Shown: positions 1-8,521, counted from the stretch's first letter. The stretch: 11,745 nucleotides of DNA from Atkinsonella hypoxylon (GCA_000729835.1 JFHB01000391.1:1-11745), one strand, 5' to 3'. The notes: generated from the sequence alone by a model not told the origin. Translations and numbers: made by a program.

Positions 1-15
1 TTTTTTTTTTTTTTT
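1..15. repeat. T15 homopolymer at the window edge
   Basis: Fifteen T on plus, hence A15 on the minus strand just after the Ty3 pol frame. In this position it could belong to a polypurine tract before the missing 3' LTR, or be simple sequence. Being at the edge, its full length is unknown. Confidence 0.5.
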
Positions 16-164
16 ATAGTAATTATATAGGCCTCTATAAAGAAGAGTTTATTTTCTTTTGTTTTTAGTTAAAGATAATTAAGTTATTATTAAAGTTTAT
101 ATAAAATTTTACTATACTTTTATTAAGCTTATTGTTAAATTAAGTATCTCTTTACTATAACTTA

Positions 165-330
165 AATTAATTTAGTGCCTTTATATTAAGAAAGTTTTCT
201 AGTAGTTTCTATATAGGCTAAATAAATTCTACCTACTTAATAAGCACTTAATAGTGTCTCCTTTAGCCTAAAGTGTTTTTAGTAGCTAAAATCTCCTTTA
301 CTTTATATTCCCTAAAGAATAAGTTAATAT
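165..330 (-). pseudogene. Ty3 chromodomain (degraded)
   Basis: The C-terminus of the pol frame reads REYKVKEILATKNT (GAG codon at 293-295), then VLIKxVEF, then KLLENFLNIKALNxF. It matches the chromodomain pattern EYEVEEIL, a YLVKWxGY strand, a TWEP-like loop and a final helix (NLxNAxEL). Chromodomains at the integrase C-terminus steer chromoviruses to heterochromatin, typically by binding methylated histone H3. The tryptophan of the WxGY strand is a stop codon here, as expected for TGG to TAG. Confidence 0.87.
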
Positions 331-379
331 TTATTGTAGTTAGCTTAAAACTAAGTCTTAAGTTTACTAACTACTAAAA

Positions 380-1435
380 AGGTAAGAGGTTTATTACTAC
401 TTACTTAATAAGGTTAATATAAAAGACTAAGTAAATTCTTAGTAGAATATCTAATTTTATAGTTAAAGGTATTAGTATATCTATAACTATATACTTTACT
501 ATAATCTAATTAAGTTTCTAACTTAAGTAGTTTATTTTAATATAATAGAGTATTAGCTAAACTAAGTTCTTTACCTTATACTATTCTACTAGCCTATAGC
601 TTCTATTTAACTGCTTTTATTATCTTTATTAAGTAAAGTTAATTGCAGCTTAAGTAATATTTATACTCTTTTATAGTTATTTAAGGAACGCTAAAGCTTA
701 TTCTTTATATAAAACTTAAGACTTCTCTTTATCTATAAGCTTCTAGATAAAGTCTATATTATACCTATATATTGCCTAGTTTAAGCTTATACTTATTACT
801 AAGGAGTTCCTATTGTTAATAGCTAGCTAGTATATAGAGAGGTATTTAGGCTAATTAAACTATAAAAAGGCAACTATAATCTATAGAATTACCTATACTT
901 CTTAATTAACTCTCTCTATTTTACTATTTATTTATAGGTAGTAGAAAATAAATAGTAATTATTTAATTCTAATAAAGTAATAAAGAGTAATTTAAAATAT
1001 ACTTAACTAGTTTAAACTGTAGTTAGAGATAATTTATTTTAAGAACCTATAGAACTACTACTAATAATGCTTAAACTATAGAGTATATTTCTCTATCTCT
1101 ATAGAGGTTATTACTTTTAACTATATATACTTTAAAAGTTAGTTAGTAATAACTATTAAGTAAAAAAGTATAGTTTAGCTTAGCGCTAGTAAATTTATTA
1201 TAAAATCTATAGAGATCTATAACTAATACCTATTTAGCGCTAAAATAGGTTATAATAAGCTTTACTACAACCTTTTACTCTTTTAGCTGCTATAATAGTA
1301 GTAGTTTTAAATATATTAAGTAATATCTTAGAACAGCCTATTTTAGTAGTAGTTATATATTAATGCCTAAAATGTAGTATTTTATTCTAAGTAGCTTAAC
1401 ATTAGTAACTTATATATTCTATATATTAATATAGT
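380..1435 (-). pseudogene. Ty3 integrase (degraded)
   Basis: The N-terminal zinc-binding part reads LMLSYLExNTTF then FxDIT, YI and YYYYSS near 1300; in the family this region ends in a CxxC pair, here reduced by C-to-Y change. The catalytic core begins with ISIDFIINLLALS (1215-1180), keeping the first catalytic aspartate. The second is lost: IISNYSLN stands where families have SDRGxxF. The block SKIERVNxEV (about 925-895) retains the glutamate-containing ERVN motif. The C-terminal half includes the IHPVFHV-like segment seen as IPLTIKLDILL near 450. Together these make the assignment firm, although stops interrupt every block. Confidence 0.9.
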
Positions 1436-1869
1436 AGTTAATAGCTTATACTTAAGGATCTAGAGGTAGCTTTAGTAAACTAGCGCTCTTTATATATTAA
1501 GGGTATAATTTATAATTTATTCTTATATTTTTACCTTTAATAGAAACCTTCTTTTTCCTTTTTAAACTATATTTAACCTTATTAAGTATATTAGGTCTTT
1601 CTATACTCCTTAGTTCTATAGGCTCTATAAGTGTTTATCTAGAAATAGTGTTATTTTAGCTAGTATCTATAAAGCCTTAGCTAGTTAACTTTTTAGCGTT
1701 ACTTTACTAGCTGTTTTTACTGCAATATTTTCTATAACCTCCTTCTTCTTTTTATCTCTATAGAGAGTGCTAAAACAGCTAATAGAGAGAGGCTAAAGGA
1801 TTTAGCCTATTTACAGTATTACTCTCTCTTAATTCTACTCTTATTATAATAATGCATTTAGCTACTCTA

Positions 1870-2260
1870 CCTATAGCCTTAAGTAGTATTATAGATAGTA
1901 GTTAAAGAGAGAGAGAAGCTCTACCTACTTAGCTTAACGCTTAAAGATCTTTTATAGAGATATAAAGTATTCTAAATTCTTATAGTTAGTAAGGATTATA
2001 AAGAGATATACTACTTTTTATAACTTTACTACTTAAGCTTTAAGGTAAAATATTATTACTAAAAGCTTCTTATTATAAATAGTATAGTTACACTAAGCTA
2101 GAGATAACCTTACTAAATAGTATACTATAGGCTAAAGTACATTAGCTTTATTATATTAGAATAAATAGCTACTAAAGGCCTTTTTTAAGTAATTAGCTTT
2201 TACTACTATATTCTTCTTAGGGTTCTACTAGGCTAAAACTAGGTATAAAGTAAAAGCTTT
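1870..2260 (-). pseudogene. Ty3 RNase H domain (degraded)
   Basis: Downstream of RT the frame gives YLVRLSLAxCNYTIYNKKLL and then VVYLFIILTNYKNLEYF, ending with VELLSLFNYYL. These match Ty3 RNase H blocks (family: SxxLxxAExNYxIxDKELLAIV, then LTDHKNLxYF). The aspartate and histidine of the TDH motif are now N and Y, and the DKELL aspartate is N. Each change is a single C-to-T or G-to-A transition. The RT thumb/connection lies between 2490 and 2260 (FFRFINFYYNFI near 2370). Confidence 0.88.
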
Positions 2261-2489
2261 CTTAAGCCTTATAAATAACCTTTTATATTTCTTTATTTAC
2301 TAGAATAGAACTTCTTTCTTTATTAAGTTAACTAAAGGCTTTATAATATTTAAGAAATTTAATATAAAGTTATAGTAGAAGTTTATAAATCTAAAGAAGC
2401 TTTATACTCTTTATAACTTAGTAAAAGTTTATTACTTCTAAATAGCTATAATCTTCTTTAGATCTAAATATATCTCCCTTCTTACTACT

Positions 2490-3040
2490 ACTATAAAGCT
2501 AAGGTATTTAACTTTAGTTATAGTAAAGCAGTATTTCTTAAGATCTAAGTATAGCTCTATTAGCTATAACTTTTCTAAGATTCTCTATACTTTATATATA
2601 TAGTCTTTCCTAGAACTCTCTATATAAATAAGAATATTATCTAAATAAGCAGTTATATAATCCCTAAAGGCCTCTTTTAGTGCACTATTAATATATTGTT
2701 AAAATATAGCTAAAGCCTCTATTAACCTAAAGAGGTAGACTAGCTATTTAAAGAGGCTAAACTAAGTGTAGAACGCTATAAGGTACTTCTTACTATTTAC
2801 TATCTAGATTCTATAGAAAGCTAACTATATATTTAGCTTAGTAAACTAATATACCTTTAATAATAACTTAAGTATTTCTTTTATTAAGAGAAAAAAGTAA
2901 TAGTTCTATTCTATAATCTTATTAAGAACTTAATAATTAATATAGAATTACTAACCTCTACTTAGCTTTTTAGCTAAAAGAATAAGCACTATTACTAAAG
3001 AGAAGCTAGCTTAAATTTACCCTTTATTTATTAGGTCTAT
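2490..3040 (-). pseudogene. Ty3 reverse transcriptase domain, active site YLDD changed to YLDN
   Basis: Translation of the minus strand gives the classic Ty3 RT series: FKLASFLVIVLILLAKK, then YxVLNKII, then VYxFTKLNI (family FTKLDL), YLIAFYT and LFRLIEALAIFxQYIN. AYLDNILIYIESS follows, with YLDN at 2636-2647, and the domain ends at VKYLSFIV (about 2520-2490). In the family the active site is YLDD; here the second aspartate is asparagine (GAT to AAT), and the first catalytic aspartate (FTKLDL) is also asparagine. Tryptophan and glutamine positions are replaced by TAG/TAA. Identification is very secure; function is abolished. Confidence 0.95.
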
Positions 3041-3399
3041 TACTTACCTTTTAATTTCTAATAAATAGTTCTACAGTATATTATATAGTAAAGCCTATAG
3101 TAGTAACAGTAAGGAGCTATTTAGCTGCTATTTTAGCCTAATATAGTAATTTAGCTCTTCTCTATACAGCAGAAGGCCTTAAGCTTTCTTTTCTTTAAAA
3201 AGATTATAAAAATCCTTTAATTTAAGTAGTAGTATTAGTAAACTAAAACCTTTTAAGGAGATTTATAATAACAATATAAAGGTAATTTCCTAAAGGCTTA
3301 TAGTAATAAAATATATAGTAACCTTCTAGCTCTTACTTTATTTTATTAAAGTACTATAAACTACTGCTAACACTAGTCTTATTAAGTCCTTAACGCTTT

Positions 3400-3890
3400 A
3401 AGAGCTTACTACTTAAATTATAAGGCCTTTAGTCTTACCTACTAATAAGCTCTAGCTAGTAGCATTAAGAATAACTTTATTATAGGCTAACTATAGACTC
3501 TTAAAGATATAATCTTAGGTTAAGCCTAGAATTATATAGGCTACTACTAGAAAGACCTAGCTATTAATATCTACCTATAAGTAAACTAAAGAAGTAATTA
3601 AGGTGCTTCTTTAGTAGCTATTATAGAACTACTATTTAACCTTTATTGCTGTTTATACTATTCTTTTATATAGCAATAGAACTTACTTTAGGCTAAGGTA
3701 TTACACTAAACTCTTACTTATTATAGTAAAGTAGTTATACTTACTATTTATTTATATATTATAGAACAATAATTAGTTAAAGAGTATAGAGATAAAGAAT
3801 AGTAATATATCTATTTTCTTAGTTATCTCTCTATATTCTTCTTTTAGCTGCTTATTAAGTAAGAGTTATTATATTGTTTATATTGCCTTT
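3400..3890 (-). pseudogene. Ty3 protease and linker region (degraded)
   Basis: This lies between gag and RT, where the aspartic protease belongs. The clearest block is VFLVVAYIILGL followed by DYIFKSL and LAYNKVILNATS (about 3560-3440). It resembles the C-terminal half of gypsy aspartic proteases, where a hydrophobic ILG motif precedes a WL-type segment. Upstream of it, STLITSLVYL is also protease-like. I could not identify the catalytic DSG/DTG triad with confidence; it has probably been mutated. The assignment rests on position plus the ILG block. Confidence 0.6.
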
Positions 3891-3899
3891 ACCTTTATA

Positions 3900-5061
3900 C
3901 TAAGCTTAAGGCTAAGAGTAAGCCTTTTTCTAACTTATTAGAGTTCTTCTTCTATATATTATCTATAGCTACTACTTATATATTAGTTAATTCTAGCTTA
4001 TATTCTACTAGTTATAATCTATATCCTTAAATATAGTATTAAAATAACCTATATTAAAGGTATTACCTTTTCTAATAGTATTTCTTAAGTTTAGCCTTAA
4101 ATATTTACTTTACTTATAAAGTATCTTTATTTAGTTGTTTTACTCTAAATTTCTTTACGCTCTTTTTTTGTTTCTATTAAGTTTCTATAGTATTAACCTT
4201 AGTTATTTTAGTGTTATTATTTTAGGGCCCTTTAGAGCTAAAGCTATATTTCTACTAATACTGTTCCTTAATATAATATAACTTAAGGTTTAGCGTAATA
4301 CTATAGTAGCGCTTTACTGCTTAAAGGTAGTTATAATATAGAATATCTCTCTTTATACTATAATCCTTTATTTCCTTATTAAGTGCTATTTATAACTTAG
4401 CTAACTTTACGCTATTATTCTAGTTAGCTCTTTCTATTAGTGTAATTTTCTCTTTAAAATAAATATAGAATTCTATAAACTACTTATTACTACCTTATTA
4501 AAGCTAATTAAGCTTAATTAAGGCTTAGTTCTACTAGTAAGAATCTATAAAGACTAATTTTAAGTAATTAAGAAATCTCTATATATTATATTCTTTTACT
4601 TTACCTACTTTATAATAAGTAGCTACTCTTTACTAAACCTTAAGTAATAAGCTTTAGTATAAATAGTACTATTAGTTCTATATTATACCTATAAAGGCAC
4701 TATTAGCCTAGAGCTTTTAGGTAATTACTATTTACTAGGCCTAAAAGCTCTATTTATTTCTATTATAAGAGTTTACTATAGGTAAAGGCTTCTATTTAGA
4801 TTCCTCTAGCTACTAGCTTACTGCAGCTTAAAGCTACTTCTTTATCTATATATAGTTTATTATAAAGCGTTATAGTTCCTTTATTTATAGAGATTAGCTT
4901 TTAACTAACTTATAAAGCGCTGTAATTTCTACTGCTTTTTAGCTAATTTTTACTATACTTTTCTCTACCTCTTTATAGAGGTTAAAAAGGTACTTAAGCT
5001 AGCTAGCTAGGCCTTTATTACTATAACTAAACAATATTGTTCTTACTAGTGTTCTATCTAT
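3900..5061 (-). pseudogene. gag: Ty3/gypsy gag (capsid/nucleocapsid) pseudogene
   Basis: Gag forms the cytoplasmic virus-like particle and packages the RNA. The frame can be followed from an ATA codon at 5059-5061 (a possible RIP-altered ATG; reads ATA-GAT-AGA) to about 3900. The N-terminal third is a charged, coiled-coil-like stretch (KEVEKSIVKIS near 4970-4935). The middle (about 4640-4250) matches the retrotransposon gag core, with IEFYIYFKEKITLIERA followed by KRYYSITLNLKLYYIKEQY. Near 4090-4030 is a ruined CCHC zinc knuckle in which tyrosines (KKYY, YL, YRL) stand where cysteine and histidine are expected; TGC to TAC and CAC to TAC are both RIP outcomes. Stops are numerous. The exact start and end are inferred from frame and similarity, not from intact codons. 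Confidence 0.8.
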
Positions 5062-5114
5062 AGAATAATTATAGTATATAATAGACTAGCCTAAGAGCTA
5101 CTGCTAACTAGCGT

Positions 5115-5399
5115 TTATAATAAGAACTATAATTATAGAGAGAAAAAAGAGAAGAGAGAAGGAACTAAAAGCCTCTCTATACTTCTATACTATATATCTA
5201 GAGGTAGGTCTATCCCCTTAGGAGCCCCTTTTAGTATATACTCTATAGCTAAGGTTCTCTCTCTAGGGTCTAGTGAAGTCTAGCTAACCCCTAAATAAAT
5301 GTAGCTTGCTTCTCTCCCTTTACCTATATAGATCTCTGTCTCTCTCCTGCTGTCCTCTCTCTACTGAAAGACCTAAGCCTAAGGCTCGAGTCTATAACA
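5115..5399 (-). repeat. Probable 5' LTR of the Ty3/gypsy element
   Basis: On the minus strand it starts TGTTATAGACTCGAGCC, with the TG expected of an LTR end, exactly where copia integrase similarity is lost. The neighbouring five bases on the copia side (5400-5404, AAGAC on plus) would be one copy of the target-site duplication; the other copy lies outside the window. A TATATAG box on the minus strand is at 5324-5330, and a pyrimidine-rich tract lies at about 5133-5167. The inner end is uncertain: I place it near 5115, where a run resembling a mutated primer-binding site follows, ahead of the gag start at 5061. The outer half keeps YCR-type sites (TGA at 5274 and 5365, TCG at 5386) that the element interior has lost. 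The paired LTR is not available for comparison. Confidence 0.6.
5324..5330 (-). promoter_or_regulatory. Candidate TATA box in the Ty3 LTR
   Basis: The minus strand reads TATATAG about 70 bases inside the proposed LTR start, a usual place for a U3 promoter element. In a sequence this rich in TA the motif could be chance. It sits in the outer LTR half, which has escaped most of the RIP change, and this slightly favours it being original. Confidence 0.3.
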
Positions 5400-5810
5400 A
5401 AGACTATAGATATAGAGGTAATTGTGACCACTGTAGGGTAGCACGTAAACGGTCTAGAAGTACCCTTATAGCTCTCTCTATTAGCCTATTCTGTTCGTAA
5501 ATATAGGGGCAAGAGGTGCTAAAGTAAATACCCTTAGAAGATAGCTAAGCTTGCAACCTAGTATCGATTTCTGTACTACTATTAAAATGAAGGTGTTTAG
5601 GGTAGCAGTTATACTAGTTCTTTAATTCCTTAAAGAAGCCTTTAATACAGCTATAGAGAGTAGAACTCTCTTTATTAGCTAGATTAAAAGACCACTTATA
5701 CCGTGATTTTCTATTAATTAGAAAAAGAACTAGAGGCCTCTTATTGTGCGGTATAGGCTTTATTTTAACGGTATCTCCCTCTATAATATCTAAACATCTA
5801 GGGGGGTTAG
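5400..5810 (-). pseudogene. copia integrase core, truncated by the Ty3 insertion
   Basis: The core reads CLDIIEGDTVKIKP (first catalytic aspartate present, about 5800-5760), then SRYKWSFNLANKESSTL. HLHFNSSTEID follows (about 5590-5558), where the family has LRxDNGxEF and the aspartate is now N. GIYFSTSCPYIYEQNRLIERA comes next, keeping the catalytic glutamate (EQN..ERA). The domain ends WSQLPLYLxSL at 5401, where the family continues PLYLWxEAVxTAxYLxNR. Similarity is lost at the next codon, which coincides with the TG end of the Ty3 LTR. Confidence 0.92.
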
Positions 5811-5839
5811 GAATAGTATGCTTACTAGGTCTTCTAACA

Positions 5840-5985
5840 GCTTTAGCTTAGTTGCAAGCTAGGCAGTTAAAATCCTTTTCCTTAATTTTTGTAAAATTAG
5901 GAATACCTTTAGTAATAGAAGCAGTCTTCTTTAGTAAAGGGAGTCCTATATGCCCTAATCTAACGTGCTAAGTAGCAGCTAATTC
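5840..5985 (-). pseudogene. copia GAG-pre-integrase / integrase zinc-binding domain
   Basis: The minus strand reads HVRLGHIGLPLLKKTA followed by CLACN and KAVRRPSKH. This is the HHCC domain that precedes the copia integrase core (family: WHxRLGHxSxxxLxxL, then CxxCxxGKxxRxPF). The two histidines and both cysteines are intact here; the tryptophan before the first histidine is a TAG stop. Confidence 0.88.
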
Positions 5986-6499
5986 TAGGAGCTTCTTATA
6001 GGAAGAAGAAGCAGTAGGATTTATACTACTAGAATTATCATTAGAGCTAGCTTCCTGTTGCTCTCTATCTTGCTAGATCTCTTAAGAACTATAGGCCTCG
6101 TTTAAGGGATCTAGACGGCTACTTCCTCTAATATCCAGCAACTTAGGATTTAGACCTTCTAAATCCCTGTTATTAGAAGGAATCTAACTAGGAGCCCGTT
6201 TAGGAACTAGGGCTAATAGCTCTATAGCATCGTTATTGGTATTATCTTTTTCTTCTTCAAAATCAGATAATTCCTTAATTCAGCTATATTCCTTAGGATT
6301 AAAACTAGGCTGTTGAGGGATTTAAACCTCTATAGGATAACTAGCATTATAACTGCTATTATAACTATTGCTAGTAAATCCTATATAAGAGAGATTTGCG
6401 TGGTTTTTACACACTCTAGGGGTCTCTTGCCCCTTAAGCTGTAAGAAGAAACTATGCTTTTTGGGATTTAGAAGCCTATAGCAGCTTCTATCAGCTAGA

Positions 6500-6800
6500 A
6501 ATAGCTAATTTCTAAGGAGAGTGCCCCCTGTTAAATAGTACTTTAAACTACTTATTAGGTTAGTATCTAAACCTAGGCAATATAGAGCATCCTTTAGAGC
6601 TAAAGGCCTGTATTTAGCTGGATTTATACTAACTAGTACCTGGAATACAGTAGTTCCCTATCCTTTAGGATAAATAGGACCTCCTCTAGTAGCAATAGGC
6701 GCAGTTTTACCCTTTTTTATAGGCTTAAAAGTCCTAAAAAATGCCTTATTGTTAACTATATAACAGGTAGAACCTATATTATATAGTAAGGAGTTTTTAA
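6500..6800 (-). pseudogene. copia aspartic protease, catalytic triad changed to N-I-G
   Basis: The block LLYNIGSTCYIVNNKAFF (GGT of NIG at 6772-6774) aligns with the copia protease signature LLDSGAS/TxHIxNxxxxF. The catalytic D-T/S-G is now N-I-G, and the following histidine of the family is Y. Downstream, VLVSINPAKYRPLALKDAL fits the strand leading to the family's DVLYVPxLxxNLxS segment, seen as ALYCLGLDTNLISS. The enzyme would have cut the polyprotein; this copy cannot. Confidence 0.82.
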
Positions 6801-6829
6801 TTATTCTATTAGAATAGTTAAAAGAAGGG

Positions 6830-8301
6830 GTATTATTACTAGTAGTACTAGTATCACTAGTAATGGATTCTGTATCTAAATCGTAAGAATTATCACTACT
6901 AGAACTGCTAGATTCACTATCGGAATCTATAGTATCCTAGTTGCTAGTAGATAGGTTATAGCAACCTATAGCAAAAGTAGCTTCTCCATCCTTATTCCTA
7001 GAATTTTTGTTACTTCTTCTTCGGCTCTTCTACTTCTTCTTATTCTTAGAGGCTTTATCTTAATCTTTTTCTTTAGAGGCATTAGAATCGTTAGAATTAG
7101 AATCGGAATTCTTCTTCTGATTAGGAGGATTCTTTCCTTAGTTAGCTTTATTATTATTATTAGAACTATTAGAGTTAGAAGCTTTATAACTAAGAGCCTT
7201 AGATATAGAGGAGCTTTTATCTCTTTATTCTTCTAATAAGTTAGCTATAAGGAACTGTAAATTCAGCATTTTTACAGATAGACCTTGTGCTCTAGCAGCT
7301 CTAATAGAATATTGCTGCCTTTTAGCCCAGCTAGGGAAGGTCTTCTTTAAAGCATTAATATAATAATTTACCTAGTCAATAGGATTAATAGCTACACTAT
7401 AGAGCTGTAATCTAGCTAGTAAATTATTAAATTCAGCATTAAAGGCCTCTAAAGATCCCTTATAGTTCGAAAACGATAAGTTATAATAACTAGTATATAG
7501 CGTACTACATTGTATTTTAGCACTCTACGAATACTGCCTAACTAGAACGTTATAGGCATCTATAGGGGACTTATGCTAGCTTATAGCAGCTTGAGGTCTA
7601 GATTAGCAACTATCTCTTATAATTATAAGGATAATAGCTTACTCTAAATCTACTAATGTACTAGCTATACTAGGATTATTAATAAATTAAGGGAATCCTA
7701 GTGCCCTAAATTAAATAGTTAAAGCTTGCTTCTACTATTTAAAATTTTTAGGGCCTTTTAGCTTAGCAGCCTCTAGAATAGAGTGGACCTTCTTATTTAA
7801 CTCTTTTATAGTGCCTTTATTAAAAGTAGGCAGAAAAGCAGCACTATTAGAGGAACTAGAAGGTTTAGGGACTTTAAAAGAGACTTTAGAAGTCTTAGAA
7901 GTAACAGGATCTGCTTTAGAAGACCCTATAGAGAGTTTACCTATAGATGTAATTATAGTATCTAATTTACTTAGTAAATCAGCTATATTACCTTCATTTT
8001 AGCTTTGTTTTGCTTTACTATACCTAATAAATCTATTTAGGGTCTCTTATTGCTTATCTATTTAAGCTTTTAGATCAGCTTAAACATTATAGACTTACAC
8101 TACTCTTTTAGAAGCTAATCTAGCTTCTTTTAGAGCCTTTTTAGCTGTATAATCTTCTTTATTAGAAGAGGAATCTACTAGCTGAGGGGGGGACCTTGCT
8201 GGACCAGGAAAGCTAGTAGCAGCAGCTGTAGCTAGTGTACTAGAACCACTACCCTGTTTAGGGCTTGTGCTCTTTCCCTTGCCTGTTCCTTTTAGTGCTA
8301 T
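6830..8301 (-). pseudogene. copia gag region, without a visible zinc knuckle
   Basis: The N-terminus is rich in Lys, Ser and Pro (KGTGKGKSTSPKQGSGSS), followed by a helical charged stretch (KKALKEARLASKRV). A linker GNIADLLSKLDTIITSIGKL and a Ser/Pro-rich segment come next. The copia gag core then covers about 7790-7240: TIKELNKKVHSILEAAKL, then SFSNYKGSLEAFNAEFNNLL, then KTFPSWAKRQQYS. After it comes a low-complexity Asn/Ser/Lys region with a basic patch (KSRRRSNKN, about 7030-7005) and an acidic Ser/Asp run (SDSESSSSSD). I see no CX2CX4HX4C knuckle even allowing for C-to-Y changes; the basic patch may have served RNA binding instead. Confidence 0.8.
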
Positions 8302-8521
8302 TTTAAGGGTTTAAAATATAGCTAATTTAACGCTCTTTATAGCTAATTATAGCCTAAATTACAGTGGAAAAGGTAGTAAATAACAGTAATAATTCTTACT
8401 AAATATAGGCTAGAAGTGCCCTATATTTTCAGAAATTATACTGAGATTTTTCTCTAATTTCTTTTGTAACAGGTATAACGGGCTCTAAGGCTGCGTTGTA
8501 TCGCGATCTGTATACGCATAC

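Larger units (their letters stand above)
17..3930 (-). pseudogene. pol: Ty3/gypsy pol pseudogene (protease-RT-RNase H-integrase-chromodomain)
   Basis: One continuous but stop-ridden frame on the minus strand carries all the pol domains in chromovirus order. The frame is offset from gag in the sense expected for a -1 ribosomal frameshift; the pol frame becomes protein-like from about 3900 downward (KEEYREITKKIDI near 3850). I saw no internal frame change between the RT, integrase and chromodomain checkpoints. This means the copy decayed by substitution rather than by indels. The true C-terminus cannot be fixed: in-frame TAA triplets near 14-16 could be real stops or mutated glutamine codons. 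The encoded enzymes would copy the RNA and integrate the DNA. Several catalytic aspartates are now asparagine. Confidence 0.9.
1..5399 (-). mobile_element. RIP-degraded Ty3/gypsy chromovirus (LTR retrotransposon), nested in a copia element
   Basis: Reading the minus strand gives, in order, a 5' LTR, gag with a decayed zinc knuckle, protease, reverse transcriptase, RNase H, integrase and a C-terminal chromodomain. This domain order (integrase after RNase H, chromodomain last) defines Ty3/gypsy chromoviruses. All domains are recognisable only through many TAA/TAG stops. The pol domains share one frame (codons whose low coordinate is 2 mod 3, checked at 293, 1205 and 2636) and gag uses another (1 mod 3, checked at 4078, 4432, 4963 and 5059). 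No TCA, CCA, TCG, CCG or their complements were found by eye up to about 5273. The outer end is placed at 5399 because the copia integrase frame stops there and an LTR-like TGTTATAGA begins. The 3' LTR is outside the window. The element is non-autonomous and dead. Confidence 0.93.
5400..8301 (-). pseudogene. copia gag-pol polyprotein pseudogene (gag-protease-integrase part)
   Basis: A single minus-strand frame of about 967 codons runs from an ATA at 8299-8301 (probable former ATG, followed by ALKGTGKGKS) to the Ty3 insertion. I count about 31 in-frame stops: about 15 TAA, 15 TAG and one TGA. Each can be explained by one transition in a CAA, CAG, TGG or CGA codon. The frame was verified at 8299, 6772, 5587 and 5401, all in the same phase, so no net indel has accumulated. 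One uninterrupted gag-pol frame is the usual copia arrangement. Damage is lighter than in the nested Ty3: TGG, CAG and CAA codons survive in places. Confidence 0.92.

Noticed and set aside
5306..5500. 64-codon plus-strand ORF
   Set aside because: It runs across the junction between the Ty3 LTR and the copia integrase, antisense to both. Its composition follows the pyrimidine-rich LTR and the complement of integrase codons; no family resemblance was seen.
7811..8002. 63-codon plus-strand ORF
   Set aside because: It is the exact antisense of the copia gag Ser/Pro-rich segment (minus-strand peptide SKVSFKVPKPSSSS). The Leu/Glu-rich plus-strand peptide is its shadow.
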